Source: Shewanella sp. (GTDB lineage: Bacteria > Pseudomonadota > Gammaproteobacteria > Enterobacterales > Shewanellaceae). Taken from it: a stretch of DNA of 64,000 nucleotides. Every line of letters starts with the position of its first letter. Position 1 is the first letter of the stretch. The DNA lies in NCBI GenBank assembly GCA_028223395.1, contig JAOIUG010000005.1, positions 1 through 64,000 on the forward strand. Direction: 5' to 3'. Shown here piece after piece: positions 37,212 through 46,664 of the stretch. A program made the translations under genes and the position numbers. Below the pieces are notes generated by a model that had not been told where the DNA came from, ran no database searches, and saw only the letters and a list, made by a program, of their open reading frames with translations.

Positions 37212-37661
37212 TTAACTTAGGTTAAACTCGCCTTGCATAATGGCCCAATGTCCAGGAAAAGAGCAGAAAAAACGGTAGCGCTTACTGGGATCTAAACCTG
37301 CGGTATTAAATGTAATACTCGTGGAATCTCCACCGCCAACAATGTCGGTGTAGGCGATAACACGTGCGTCATCAGGCTTGATATAACTGTTAGTTGCCCC
37401 CGCCGCCATGCCTTCATTTGCAATCGCTTGCATATCACTTGCTGCACTGAGCACCCAATTATGCCCCATTGCCGACTTTGGTAGTTGACCGCTGTGGGTT
37501 AATGTCAGCGTGATCTCTTTACAACTTGATGGGGCGGATAACGCTTTTTTGTCAAATTGCATTGCATCGGTCGCTGAAATTGTCAGTTCACATTCGCTTG
37601 CAAAGGTTGAGTGACTGAACCACATCAGTATTGTGGTCATTAATGTCGTGATGACGCGCAT
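37212..37661 (-). CDS. azu: Azurin, periplasmic blue copper protein
   Basis: 149 residues with a signal peptide (about 1-21) and a mature azurin of about 128 residues. The copper ligands are His67 (MGHNWVL), Cys133, His138 and Met142 (FFCSFPGHWAIM); Cys24 and Cys47 fit the conserved disulphide. It shuttles electrons in the periplasm, for example to nitrite reductase or cytochrome c peroxidase; no such partner lies in this window. AGGA lies before the start, and a Fur-like site is about 75 bases upstream. Confidence 0.96.
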   Translation of the reverse strand: MRVITTLMTTILMWFSHSTFASECELTISATDAMQFDKKALSAPSSCKEITLTLTHSGQLPKSAMGHNWVLSAASDMQAIANEGMAAGATNSYIKPDDARVIAYTDIVGGGDSTSITFNTAGLDPSKRYRFFCSFPGHWAIMQGEFNLS

Positions 37662-38046
37662 AAAGCTTCCTTATTTCAAAGTTAAGTTAATACAAGGGCA
37701 GTGTAAAATAGAAACGCAATAATGTTAATGGTAGTGAGAATGATAATCAATTATAAATTTCACGAAGTAAAAAAACCAATACGCTTGAGAATGTGGTTAG
37801 GGTGATGTGTAACATGTGGAGTGTTTGACAGAAGATGTCGCTGTTAGTCTGTTACAAACAGTTTAGCATTTGCTTATTTTTTGAATTTTTATTACATTTC
37901 TGATTTTTTATGTGATTAAAATACGCTAAAACATAAATATTGGCCTTAGATCGTATTTTTCTGTCAAAAAAAGAGGTAATTTAGCGACCTTAAAATTTAA
38001 ATACTGTGCCTAAAGGTTAACAGTGTGTGATTAAGATGAGGCGTTA
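37662..38046. other. AT-rich intergenic region between azurin and DUF1097 genes
   Basis: About 385 bases, very AT-rich after 37860, with no ORF of note. It contains the Fur-like site at 37736-37754 and a small inverted repeat CTGTT-ACA-AACAG near 37849-37861. It should hold both divergent promoters. Confidence 0.4.
37736..37754. promoter_or_regulatory. Fur-box-like sequence upstream of azurin
   Basis: GAGAATGATAATCAATTAT matches the 19-bp Fur consensus (GATAATGATAATCATTATC) at 14 positions by eye, including all of AATGATAATCA. It lies about 75 bases upstream of the azurin start, which could allow iron-responsive control. Confidence 0.35.
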
Positions 38047-38538
38047 ATGGAACATCGTTGGCAAATAGCCATCTCAGCAGGATCGCTTGCGGCGGTTTGG
38101 GCTGGAGTGGCGGATGCATTTCAATGGGTGACTTGGATAGGCTTTTTAGGCTGCAGCACTTTTTTTGCCCAAACAGCAACTGGGGGCAAAGGCATGCTCA
38201 TGGCCATGATGACAAACACGTCAGGTGTGTTCTGGGGCTGGTTGATCATATCAGCTAGTGGTTTTTTTGTGTCTCCTATTCTGGGCTATTGCTTGACCGG
38301 TGTGGTGACTGCCGCGATGTGCTTACAGGCGAGTTATCAAAAGCTGGCATTTATCCCAGGTACCTTTATTGGTTGCTGTATTACCTTTGCCATGGCAGGA
38401 GATCTACTGGCGATTTTACCGCCGTTACTGCTCGGCGCAGCGTTAGGTTATTGCATGGCTTTATTGACACAACAACTTATTGCATTAACTGAAAAACGAC
38501 ATACAATGCGTGCCGATAACACAGCAAACTCGCGATGA
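38047..38538 (+). CDS. DUF1097 membrane protein
   Basis: 163 residues with about four membrane segments; AFQWVTWIGFLGCSTFFAQ and GWLIISASGFF match DUF1097. Function unknown. GAGG precedes the start. The MCP gene follows after 90 bases and may be independent. Confidence 0.85.
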   Translation: MEHRWQIAISAGSLAAVWAGVADAFQWVTWIGFLGCSTFFAQTATGGKGMLMAMMTNTSGVFWGWLIISASGFFVSPILGYCLTGVVTAAMCLQASYQKLAFIPGTFIGCCITFAMAGDLLAILPPLLLGAALGYCMALLTQQLIALTEKRHTMRADNTANSR

Positions 38539-38627
38539 TGGTAACCTCGTGCCCAGTGTTATTGGATTTGCAATATATAAATACCTAAATAGCTCGTTGT
38601 ACTCGGTTTTAGCCGCAGGATCTCATC

Positions 38628-40088
38628 ATGAAGAAAATAGCGTTTCGCCCTATAGATGCATTACTCATTAAACTCACGCTTAATGGCAAATTTATTTCGC
38701 TGTGTCTTATCTGCACATTCATCACGTTGAGTGTATCTGCACTCAATTATGTCAGTACGCTAGCGCAAACGGAGTCAAGCTCGTTTGCACGGGCGCAGGA
38801 AAAAGTGGCCGCATTCGCTGCCATTGCCGATGGTTTAATCTTGAGCGATGAGGCTTTAGATGACTTTGCTCAACGTCATGGATTGTCCGTCGGTTATGCA
38901 CAAGAACATCGTCGTGAAGGTCACTTTGTCACCGTGAGTGCGGCAGCAGGTTCTCGCTCACTGATTGCGCGCGTTGATGTTAGCAAATGGGAGCAAGCGG
39001 CGCGTTCGCAAGCCAATTGGATGGTATTACTGAGTGTCCTTGGTCTGTTTCCACTTTATTTAGTCAGTTATTGGCTGTCGACTTCTTTAGGCGGTGGATT
39101 GTGGGATATGTATGAAGCCATTAAAAGAATAGCAAAGGGCGACTTGAGCTTGAGGTTGAACTTTTTTGGACAAGATGATTTTAGTTTAATCGCTCAAGAG
39201 ATTGATCGTAGCGCGGATAACATGAGTAAAATGGTGGCTGCAATCGCCCGTAATGCTGAAACTCTGGCGCATGCGGCGAATGAGTTTAACCTTCAAGCGG
39301 AACAAAATGAGCAGTTAACTTGTGGTCAGCATCAATTTCTCGATACTGTTGCGGTCGCGATGACCCAAATGACAACGGCGATAGAAGAAGTGTCGCACAA
39401 TGCGTCAAAGACCTCAGAGCAAACAGAGATTAACTCCACACAAGCGGCGAATAGTAAATTGCAGTTAACGCAAGCGGTGAGCAGTATTGAGGCGCTAACG
39501 GGACGGATCTCAGAAGCCTCAACGTCGGTGGCTGCTCTCTCTCATGCCGCCACTGAAATTGGCGACGTCGTCACGACGATTAATGGTATTTCAGAGCAAA
39601 CCAATTTACTGGCATTGAATGCGGCGATTGAAGCTGCAAGAGCAGGAGAGCAAGGACGTGGTTTTGCGGTGGTCGCGGATGAAGTGAGAACTTTAGCGAG
39701 CCGAACCCAACAAGCAACAGTTGAAATCCAAACCATGATAGAAGGCTTGCAAAGTGGCTCTCATCAATTATCAACCATCACGAATGATATTGTGGCTCAG
39801 GCAGTAAAAGGGCGCGAAGCGATTATATCTGTGAGTGATGATGTGGATAATATGACAGTATCAATCCATACCGTGTTTGACATGAGTGTGCAAATCGCCG
39901 CCTCCTCAGAAGAGCAAAGTATGACGTCGCGCGAAATAGCCTCTCAATTGCACGATATTCGCGAGCAAGCACAAACCATTAAAAAGACCACTGAGCAGTC
40001 GGTGATATTAGCTGCCGATCTGGGCGAATCATCTAAAGGGCTCGACAGCTTGTTGGATCAATACACATTAGCCACCCCCCGCCGTTAA
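38628..40088 (+). CDS. Methyl-accepting chemotaxis protein
   Basis: 486 residues: first membrane helix about 18-42, a short periplasmic domain of about 85 residues, second helix about 127-147, a HAMP region ([19 protein letters not shown]), then a long signalling coiled coil with the hairpin tip [20 protein letters not shown]. It relays an unknown stimulus to CheA. The small periplasmic sensor domain is unusual in size. No che genes are adjacent. Confidence 0.93.
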   Translation: MKKIAFRPIDALLIKLTLNGKFISLCLICTFITLSVSALNYVSTLAQTESSSFARAQEKVAAFAAIADGLILSDEALDDFAQRHGLSVGYAQEHRREGHFVTVSAAAGSRSLIARVDVSKWEQAARSQANWMVLLSVLGLFPLYLVSYWLSTSLGGGLWDMYEAIKRIAKGDLSLRLNFFGQDDFSLIAQEIDRSADNMSKMVAAIARNAETLAHAANEFNLQAEQNEQLTCGQHQFLDTVAVAMTQMTTAIEEVSHNASKTSEQTEINSTQAANSKLQLTQAVSSIEALTGRISEASTSVAALSHAATEIGDVVTTINGISEQTNLLALNAAIEAARAGEQGRGFAVVADEVRTLASRTQQATVEIQTMIEGLQSGSHQLSTITNDIVAQAVKGREAIISVSDDVDNMTVSIHTVFDMSVQIAASSEEQSMTSREIASQLHDIREQAQTIKKTTEQSVILAADLGESSKGLDSLLDQYTLATPRR

Positions 40089-40235
40089 TCCATTGAGCAG
40101 CGCACAACAAAGAAAGCAGAGTGCGTTGCTTAATATTCCCCTTATTTATATTGCTTTTTTCTAAACAACGCTGTAATTTTCCCAACGTTTAACCTGTCTT
40201 ACTTTACCACTTATAACTTGTCATACACGGAAACA

Positions 40236-40982
40236 ATGACCATGAACGTAATCGGTGCACAAGGCCTTCGTCGCACAGTGCTTCACCCTCAAATCACCGC
40301 CATATTGATGTTACTCACTGTACCGCACAGTGCTATCGCCAATAGTAAACAGCCTGTGCCTACCGATGACGGGGCGAACGTGGCAGAGTTGACCGTGAAG
40401 GTCTCGAACACCGATGCATATGCTCTAGACAATATGGTGGTTTATTTATTGGCAGAGCCTGGCAAAACACTTGCCAGTAAGGCAGGCAGTGGTGCATTAG
40501 AAATACATCAAAAAGACAAACAGTTTTCTCCTTATATCACAGTGGTACAACGAGGGGATGAATTACAATTTGTTAACGATGACGATATTACTCACCATAT
40601 TTATTCCGCATTGGGGCCTAAGCGTTTTTCGTTTAAGCTGCGTCAACATGATGAAAAAAAAGTGATTAGGTTTGATGATGTGGGCCATGTGTCAATGGGC
40701 TGTAATATTCATGATTGGATGAGTGGCCATATTTTAGTGGTCGATACGCCATTGTATGCTGCTACGAATGCGACAGGGACCGTTCGTTTTCAGGGATTGC
40801 CTTATGGTCATTATAAGGCCGTTGTGTGGCATCCTCAGTTGTTAGCGGCAAACCAGCTACAAGCGTTCGAAATTGACATTACTGCAACTAAACAGACATT
40901 CGATGCGATTGTTACGGCTGAGATGGGGCATTTACCGCAGCAGGAAAACATCGATGAATTTGAGTTTTTGGAAGACTATTAA
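40236..40982 (+). CDS. Exported type-1 copper (cupredoxin) protein
   Basis: About 248 residues with an N-terminal signal sequence (about 1-35, ending near IANS). A cupredoxin-like domain has the type-1 copper pattern: His120/121 in ITHHIYS, then Cys156, His159 and Met162 in GCNIHDWM. A C-terminal segment resembles a carboxypeptidase-regulatory-like fold (TGTVRFQGLPYGHYKAVVWHP). Homologues are often annotated as methylamine-utilisation-like proteins. Its stop overlaps the start of the GGDEF-EAL gene (TAATG), so they are translationally coupled. A TTG six codons upstream is also possible. Confidence 0.82.
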   Translation: MTMNVIGAQGLRRTVLHPQITAILMLLTVPHSAIANSKQPVPTDDGANVAELTVKVSNTDAYALDNMVVYLLAEPGKTLASKAGSGALEIHQKDKQFSPYITVVQRGDELQFVNDDDITHHIYSALGPKRFSFKLRQHDEKKVIRFDDVGHVSMGCNIHDWMSGHILVVDTPLYAATNATGTVRFQGLPYGHYKAVVWHPQLLAANQLQAFEIDITATKQTFDAIVTAEMGHLPQQENIDEFEFLEDY

Positions 40983-43348
40983 TGCTGAAGCAACGACTGA
41001 TGCAGATGAATCGACTGCAGATCCGTATTTTTTTCTTTTTTATGTTGCTACTGCTCGCGGTGCAAGCGATTTCTTTTACGATGAGTTACCAAAATAACCA
41101 GCGACTCACATTGCAACAGTTAAGTAATCGTTTGTCCATTGCAGAGTTAGTCTTTAACTCTGAGTATGAAAACCGAAATTATTACTTGTCAGCGTTTGCG
41201 GAAACAGCGGCAAAAGATTTCGCCCTTAAAGATATTTTTATAGATGGTGACAGTCGGAGTTTTTTGGTGGCGTTAAATAACCATCAAAAACGTATTAATG
41301 CTGATCTGGCCATTGCGGTGTCAGCGCAAGGGCAAGTTATTGGGCAACTTGTGAGTTTTGTCGATGATAACGGCCGTAAGAAAGTGCGTTTAGGTATTGA
41401 GCACAATACTGCGTTTCGTTATCCATTAGCCACTGAATTCCAACAGATAAGCACTTTGTATGCACTGGAAGATAAAGTGTATCAGATTAAGTTTGCACCA
41501 TTGACCAGTGGTGGCGACAGTGTGATAGCGTGGGTTGGGTTTGGCTTTGCTGTTGATGATAATTTAGCGCAGTCTTTGCAGTCTCTTACCGGGCTTAATA
41601 CCGGCTTTATTGTGACGCAGCCTGAGCATCCAAGCCGTTTTTTAGATCATCATGGTTCGCAGGAGAACAGCGCAGAAACAGCGGTGATCAAAGCGTTAGT
41701 GGAAGGTGAACACACAAACGAAGATTACCTGCTGTGGAGTAAAAAAGTGGGCGTCATGGGAGAGGCAAGCCTGTACGCTTATATGTATCAACCTCGCTCA
41801 GATTTACTACACACTTTCCAACAACAATGGTTGTGGCAATTGGCATTGATTATGTTGATGTTGCCTTTGACTATGTTGTTGGCGTTTTTGATCGCTGGCA
41901 GTGTCACCAAACCCATTAAGCAACTTATCGAACAAGCCCGGTTTATTGCCAAGGGGAATTACAATAGCAAGGTTTCGGTGGGTAACAGTGTTGAAATGTT
42001 ACAGCTTGCCGAAGAATTTACAGTGATGCAGCAAGCCATTTTAAGCCGAGAAAGCGAAATTGCGTTTCAAGCCTATCATGATCCTCTCACTCGCTTACCC
42101 AATCGAAATGAACTGGAGCGGGTTTGTGCTGCATGGTTTGCGCAACAGCAAAATGTGGCGATTTGCCTCATCAACATTCGTCGAATGGGGGAGGTGAATG
42201 TCACGTTGGGTCACGTGGTTGGTGATGAAGTGCTTAAAGAGATCGCACGTCGCTTAACGTTAATGGCGAACATTGACTTAGTGTGTCGTTTATCTGGTGA
42301 TGAATTTGTACTGGCTTTTAAAAACACCAATGCGCAGACTTTAACACCATTATTAACAGAGCTGCATCGTAATATAGAGCAGCCTTATCAATACCAAGAG
42401 ATTAATTTACACTTACAAATCACCATCGGCTGTGCGTTTTATCGGCCACCTTGTGATCTTGTCACGTTATTACGTCAAACTGATATAGCCTTGCACTATG
42501 CGAAGAGCCATCAATTATCGCAACAAACCTACGACGCAAGCATTGATGTTAACACCCTTGAAAGGCTGCAATTAGTGAATGATTTAAAGTCAGCCATTGA
42601 AACACACGAGTTAGTGCTCTTTTATCAGCCAAAATTGGACTTAAAACTTAATCAAGTCACTCATGTTGAGGCGCTGGTGCGTTGGATGCACCCGATGAGA
42701 GGCATGATCTCTCCGGATACATTTATTCCGATTGCTGAAAAAACAGGCCAAATGAATGCGCTAACACGCTGGGTGATCATTGAGGCGATCTCACAATATC
42801 ATCGTTGGCGTCAAGAAGGGATCACACTGTCGATAGCGGTCAATATTTCTGCTGAAAACTTAAAAGATGAATTTTTCTGCCAGTGGGTGCTCGATATCAT
42901 CAAACAACACAATATGCCGATCAGCGCATTAACCCTTGAGATCACCGAAGATGCAGTTGTCGCCGATCCGGCGACAGCCATTCGTCAGTTGAGTGTGTTG
43001 CGCCAATATGGCTTGGCATTATCAATTGATGATTATGGCACAGGCTACTCTTCATTGACGCAGCTCAAACGCTTACCGGTCGATGAGCTTAAAATTGATC
43101 GCACATTTGTCCAGCAGCTAATGAACAGTGGTGATGATCGCATTATAGTGAGCTCAACATTACAACTTGCCCATAGTTTAGGTTTGTCTGTCGTGGCTGA
43201 AGGCGTGGAAGATCAAGCCACATTAAATTGGCTCACAGAGCGAGGCTGTGAAATGGCGCAAGGGTTTTACCTTTCAAAACCGATGGAAGCGAGCCTAATG
43301 GGGGCATGGCTTGCACAATATAACAATATTAGTCGTGATGAGCGGTGA
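40982..43348 (+). CDS. Membrane HAMP-GGDEF-EAL cyclic-di-GMP protein
   Basis: 788 residues: membrane helix about 14-33, a periplasmic sensor of about 245 residues, second helix about 284-305, HAMP about 305-355, GGDEF about 360-515 and EAL about 525-780. The EAL motif is intact (E563-A-L565 and DDYGTGYSS), so phosphodiesterase activity is likely. The GGDEF reads SGDEF (438-442) and lacks the usual Asp of the DxDxFK block (N398, R400), so cyclase activity is probably lost. Coupled to the cupredoxin gene; possibly regulated by it. Confidence 0.9.
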   Translation: MLKQRLMQMNRLQIRIFFFFMLLLLAVQAISFTMSYQNNQRLTLQQLSNRLSIAELVFNSEYENRNYYLSAFAETAAKDFALKDIFIDGDSRSFLVALNNHQKRINADLAIAVSAQGQVIGQLVSFVDDNGRKKVRLGIEHNTAFRYPLATEFQQISTLYALEDKVYQIKFAPLTSGGDSVIAWVGFGFAVDDNLAQSLQSLTGLNTGFIVTQPEHPSRFLDHHGSQENSAETAVIKALVEGEHTNEDYLLWSKKVGVMGEASLYAYMYQPRSDLLHTFQQQWLWQLALIMLMLPLTMLLAFLIAGSVTKPIKQLIEQARFIAKGNYNSKVSVGNSVEMLQLAEEFTVMQQAILSRESEIAFQAYHDPLTRLPNRNELERVCAAWFAQQQNVAICLINIRRMGEVNVTLGHVVGDEVLKEIARRLTLMANIDLVCRLSGDEFVLAFKNTNAQTLTPLLTELHRNIEQPYQYQEINLHLQITIGCAFYRPPCDLVTLLRQTDIALHYAKSHQLSQQTYDASIDVNTLERLQLVNDLKSAIETHELVLFYQPKLDLKLNQVTHVEALVRWMHPMRGMISPDTFIPIAEKTGQMNALTRWVIIEAISQYHRWRQEGITLSIAVNISAENLKDEFFCQWVLDIIKQHNMPISALTLEITEDAVVADPATAIRQLSVLRQYGLALSIDDYGTGYSSLTQLKRLPVDELKIDRTFVQQLMNSGDDRIIVSSTLQLAHSLGLSVVAEGVEDQATLNWLTERGCEMAQGFYLSKPMEASLMGAWLAQYNNISRDER

Positions 43349-43391
43349 TCGTGGGCATGACGTTTAGGTTAGTGTGGATTGGAGAAATGAG

Positions 43392-44639
43392 ATGACCAAA
43401 CTGGTTTACGTATTGGCGCAGGTGATGCTATTAAATATTTTGGGCGTGGTTAACTGTATTGCTGTGGAGCAAAAGCTGTCTGGTTTAATCGATGTGAGAG
43501 CCACTTATAATAATAGCGAAATGTCATTTGTCAGCGGCGGATTGGGCAAATTTCGGTTCGATCCACAATCACACTTATCACTGGCCCAAGCGGGGTTGAG
43601 CTATCGCGCAAACTGGGATAACGGTATTGCGGCCCATGTAGTGAGTAATGCATATTGGGATGGAGTTAAAAATAACTTAGGGATCACAGAGGCATGGTTA
43701 GGCTACAAAGGGTTACCGTCGGCAAATGGTTTCAGGCTCAGCGCTAAAGCCGGCATCTTTTATCCACATATTTCGCTAGAAAATGTCGCCACGACATGGT
43801 CTTCACCGTATACGCTTAGCTACTCGACGATAAACAGCTGGTTGGCAGAAGAAGTGCGCCATATTGGATTGAATGTGGGTCTGCAGCATCTGGGTAAATT
43901 TTCTCAGTCAGCACATGATATCGGCTTTAATATTGAAACGTTTATCAATAATGACACGACCGGTGCAATGCTTGCGTGGCACGGCTGGACATTAAGCTCT
44001 AGACAAACCTTATGGCAAGAAAGGTTGGCATTAAGTGCGATACCAGCGCTTTATGGCGGCATGTTAGCTGCTCAGGCTAAAGAATCTGATCCCTTTTTAG
44101 AGCTCGATAATCGTTTAGGTTATCATGTCAGTGGCAATTGGAAATGGCATGGAAAAGGCAAATTCAATGCTGGCTATTATAATAACAATGCAAACCCTAA
44201 AGTCGTCAAACAAGGCCAATATGCTTGGTTAACACGCTTTGGCTATATTGGGGGTAAATGGAAGCTGCCTTATAATATCGATTTGATAGGCCAGTTTATG
44301 CTTGGCGATACCTTGATGCAAAGCCCAACGGGGATCAATGTGGTCGACAATGACTATCACAGCGCTTTTTTATTGTTGAGTCGACGTTGGGAAAAACATC
44401 GCTTAACACTCAGAGTGGAAGACTACGGCGTGGTTGATCAAGACAATACCATTGACGATGACAACACTGAAGCTGGCCAAGCTTATACATTGTCTTACGC
44501 TTATCAACTCCAAAAAGGCTGGTTTTTACAAGCAGAATACAACCTTATGGACTCTCAACGTCACGCGCGGATCGCACAAGGACAAAACAGCCATGCGCTG
44601 GAGCAACAATGGCAATTGGCGAGTCGCTATTATTTTTAA
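43392..44639 (+). CDS. Predicted outer-membrane beta-barrel protein of the copper/c-di-GMP operon
   Basis: About 415 residues with a signal peptide (cleavage near CIAVEQ). The rest alternates polar and hydrophobic residues with many aromatic girdle residues and ends in RYYF, as outer-membrane barrels do. I do not recognise a named porin family. GGAGA lies just before this ATG; a GTG 18 bases upstream is in frame but would place the RBS inside the gene. It follows the GGDEF-EAL gene by 43 bases and is probably in the same operon. Confidence 0.75.
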   Translation: MTKLVYVLAQVMLLNILGVVNCIAVEQKLSGLIDVRATYNNSEMSFVSGGLGKFRFDPQSHLSLAQAGLSYRANWDNGIAAHVVSNAYWDGVKNNLGITEAWLGYKGLPSANGFRLSAKAGIFYPHISLENVATTWSSPYTLSYSTINSWLAEEVRHIGLNVGLQHLGKFSQSAHDIGFNIETFINNDTTGAMLAWHGWTLSSRQTLWQERLALSAIPALYGGMLAAQAKESDPFLELDNRLGYHVSGNWKWHGKGKFNAGYYNNNANPKVVKQGQYAWLTRFGYIGGKWKLPYNIDLIGQFMLGDTLMQSPTGINVVDNDYHSAFLLLSRRWEKHRLTLRVEDYGVVDQDNTIDDDNTEAGQAYTLSYAYQLQKGWFLQAEYNLMDSQRHARIAQGQNSHALEQQWQLASRYYF

Positions 44640-44643
44640 GCAG

Positions 44644-44676
44644 TAGATTGTTAAGCGATAGATTGTTGAGCGATAG
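44644..44676 (+). repeat. Two-copy 15-bp tandem repeat
   Basis: TAGATTGTTAAGCGA followed by TAGATTGTTGAGCGA and a partial TAG, immediately after the porin-like gene stop. Small and of unknown meaning. Confidence 0.7.
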
Positions 44677-44707
44677 TCAGCTTGCTCACAAGCTTTAAAT
44701 GGCCCAT

Positions 44708-44733
44708 AAAAATGCCAGCAATAACGCTGGCAT
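44708..44733 (-). terminator. Terminator of the yciB-yciI-xthA operon
   Basis: ATGCCAGC and GCTGGCAT arms with a 6-base loop. On the minus strand it is followed by TTTTTA, and it lies 27 bases past the xthA stop. Confidence 0.85.
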
Positions 44734-44759
44734 GATCACTAAACTAAAAGCAGGCTGAG

Positions 44760-45566
44760 CTAGCTAAAGCAGCTCCAGATGGGGGCGTGATCGGACGGCT
44801 TTTCGATGCCTCGTAGCGCATAGTCAATGTCCGATCCTATCAAGCGTGAAGCTAATGATGAGGTGGCGAGCACGACATCAATTCGTAAGCCACGATTATC
44901 CACAAATCCTTTACTACGGTAATCAAACCACGAATAGCGCTCAGTTCGCTGAGGATGCAGCTGGCGGAACGTATCGACTAACCCCCAATCCATTAACGTG
45001 CGCAGCCATTCACGCTCTTCAGGTTGAAAGCTGCACTTGCCGGTTTTTAACCAACGCTTAGCGTTTGGCTCGCCAATACCAATGTCAAGATCGGTAGGAG
45101 AAATATTGATGTCACCAATAATGGCCAGATCTTCATCCGCGGTATGATACTCGGATAAATAGCTCATTAAATCTTGGTAAAACTGACGTTTTGCGGGGTA
45201 CTTTGTCTCATGGCTTATATTGTCGCCTTGAGGAAAGTAACCATTTAACACGGTTAACTTCCGGCCGCTGTCTTGCATAAAAGTGCCGATGATCATCCGG
45301 CGCTGTGCATCATCGTCATCAGTTGGAAAGCCTTTTTGAACCGTTAAGGGTTCGGCTTTTGACAACATAGCCACACCATAGTGTGCTTTACCGCCGTGAT
45401 AATGGACCTTGTAGCCCATCGTTTCTACATCAGCAAGTGGAAACGCTTCATCGTGTACTTTGGTTTCTTGTAAGCCAATGATATCTGGCTGATGGCTATT
45501 AATTAATGCTTGTAGTTGGTGTAATCTAGCACGCAATCCATTGATATTAAATGAAACAATTTTCAT
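44760..45566 (-). CDS. xthA: Exodeoxyribonuclease III
   Basis: 268 residues, standard length. The conserved blocks are visible: [45 protein letters not shown] and a C-terminal SDHAPI. It is the major AP endonuclease and 3'-5' exonuclease of base-excision repair. It is the last gene of a minus-strand operon after yciB and yciI. Confidence 0.95.
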   Translation of the reverse strand: MKIVSFNINGLRARLHQLQALINSHQPDIIGLQETKVHDEAFPLADVETMGYKVHYHGGKAHYGVAMLSKAEPLTVQKGFPTDDDDAQRRMIIGTFMQDSGRKLTVLNGYFPQGDNISHETKYPAKRQFYQDLMSYLSEYHTADEDLAIIGDINISPTDLDIGIGEPNAKRWLKTGKCSFQPEEREWLRTLMDWGLVDTFRQLHPQRTERYSWFDYRSKGFVDNRGLRIDVVLATSSLASRLIGSDIDYALRGIEKPSDHAPIWSCFS

Positions 45567-45583
45567 CCTATGCCCCTTGGTAT

Positions 45584-45883
45584 TTACGGTAAGACCAGTT
45601 TATATGGCTTCACAATCACACTTTGGTAAACGCCGGCAGCGATATACGGATCGGCATCAGCCCAACGTTGTGCCTCTTCTAGCGACGGGAAATCAGCCAC
45701 CACAAGCGAGCCTGTAAAACCGGCTTCACCGGGAGTGTCACTGTCGATAGCAGGGTGTGGCCCTGCAATTAATAACTTCCCTTCATCGGCTAAAAGCTGC
45801 AGACGAGCGAGATGCTCAGCACGGACGGATAGACGCTTTTGCAAACTATTTTCAACATCTTGTGACGAAATCATGTACCACAT
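45584..45883 (-). CDS. yciI: YciI family protein
   Basis: 99 residues with the YciI pattern: [31 protein letters not shown], and [18 protein letters not shown]. This ferredoxin-like-fold family has a conserved His/Asp pair and is of uncertain activity. The start overlaps the yciB stop by one base (TAATG). Confidence 0.93.
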   Translation of the reverse strand: MWYMISSQDVENSLQKRLSVRAEHLARLQLLADEGKLLIAGPHPAIDSDTPGEAGFTGSLVVADFPSLEEAQRWADADPYIAAGVYQSVIVKPYKLVLP

Positions 45884-46428
45884 TATTTGAGTTCCTTTTT
45901 ATCTTCTTCAGACATGTTCTTCAATAAATAAACAACAGTGATCACTGTATTAATAAGCGTGAGTGCTGTTAAGCCAAACACCTTAAAATTGACCCATGTT
46001 GCTTGCGATAAGCTAAAAGCGACATAGATGTTAACCACACCGCATACGGTAAAAAACACTACCCAGTACCAGGTGACACGCGCCCAAATTTTATCGGGCA
46101 CAATGAGTTCTTTGCCCAACATACTTTTTAAAATGGGTTTATTGAACCATTGGCTCACAGTCAGTGCGAGGGCAAATAAGGCATACACGATAGTGACTTT
46201 CCATTTAATAAAGGCATCGTCGTGCAAGATCAGCGTTAATGAGCCAAACACTGTGACCATCGCAAAAGTGATCAGGTGCAATTTTTCTAGTTTCTTGTAC
46301 AGAATGTAAACGATCACAAGCTGTAATGCGGTGGCAGCGATAAGAGCACCACTGGCAATATAGATATCAAAAAGCTTATAGACGATAAAAAAGACAACCA
46401 AAGGAAAAAAGTCGAGCAGTTGTTTCAT
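45883..46428 (-). CDS. yciB: Inner-membrane septation protein YciB (IspZ)
   Basis: 181 residues, five hydrophobic segments; begins [18 protein letters not shown] and contains [28 protein letters not shown] and WVNFKVFG, all YciB signatures. It interacts with cell elongation and division proteins in E. coli. The open frame is longer, but the family start is this ATG. It leads an operon with yciI and xthA. Confidence 0.94.
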   Translation of the reverse strand: MKQLLDFFPLVVFFIVYKLFDIYIASGALIAATALQLVIVYILYKKLEKLHLITFAMVTVFGSLTLILHDDAFIKWKVTIVYALFALALTVSQWFNKPILKSMLGKELIVPDKIWARVTWYWVVFFTVCGVVNIYVAFSLSQATWVNFKVFGLTALTLINTVITVVYLLKNMSEEDKKELK

Positions 46429-46664
46429 AGCAGTGATCAAGTCAAATTGATAAAAGAGGTGCTGAGTGTAGCATGCAAGCCGAGTAGGAAAAAGTCTTCT
46501 CATGCGCGCTATTGGTCTGAGTCCGCAGTGCAAAATGCAGCGCAAATGACATATTTCTTTCTTATGACTGTCATAAAGAGTATTTAGTCTAACGTTTGTT
46601 TTAATTAGCTGAAACAATTAAAAAAACTTTAACAGCCATGATTTTATACCGACAGGAATTGACT

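Noticed and set aside
46569-46590. Pho box upstream of the alkaline phosphatase gene
   Set aside because: Only one 7-base half site is seen; the second half does not match, so it is not listed as a feature.
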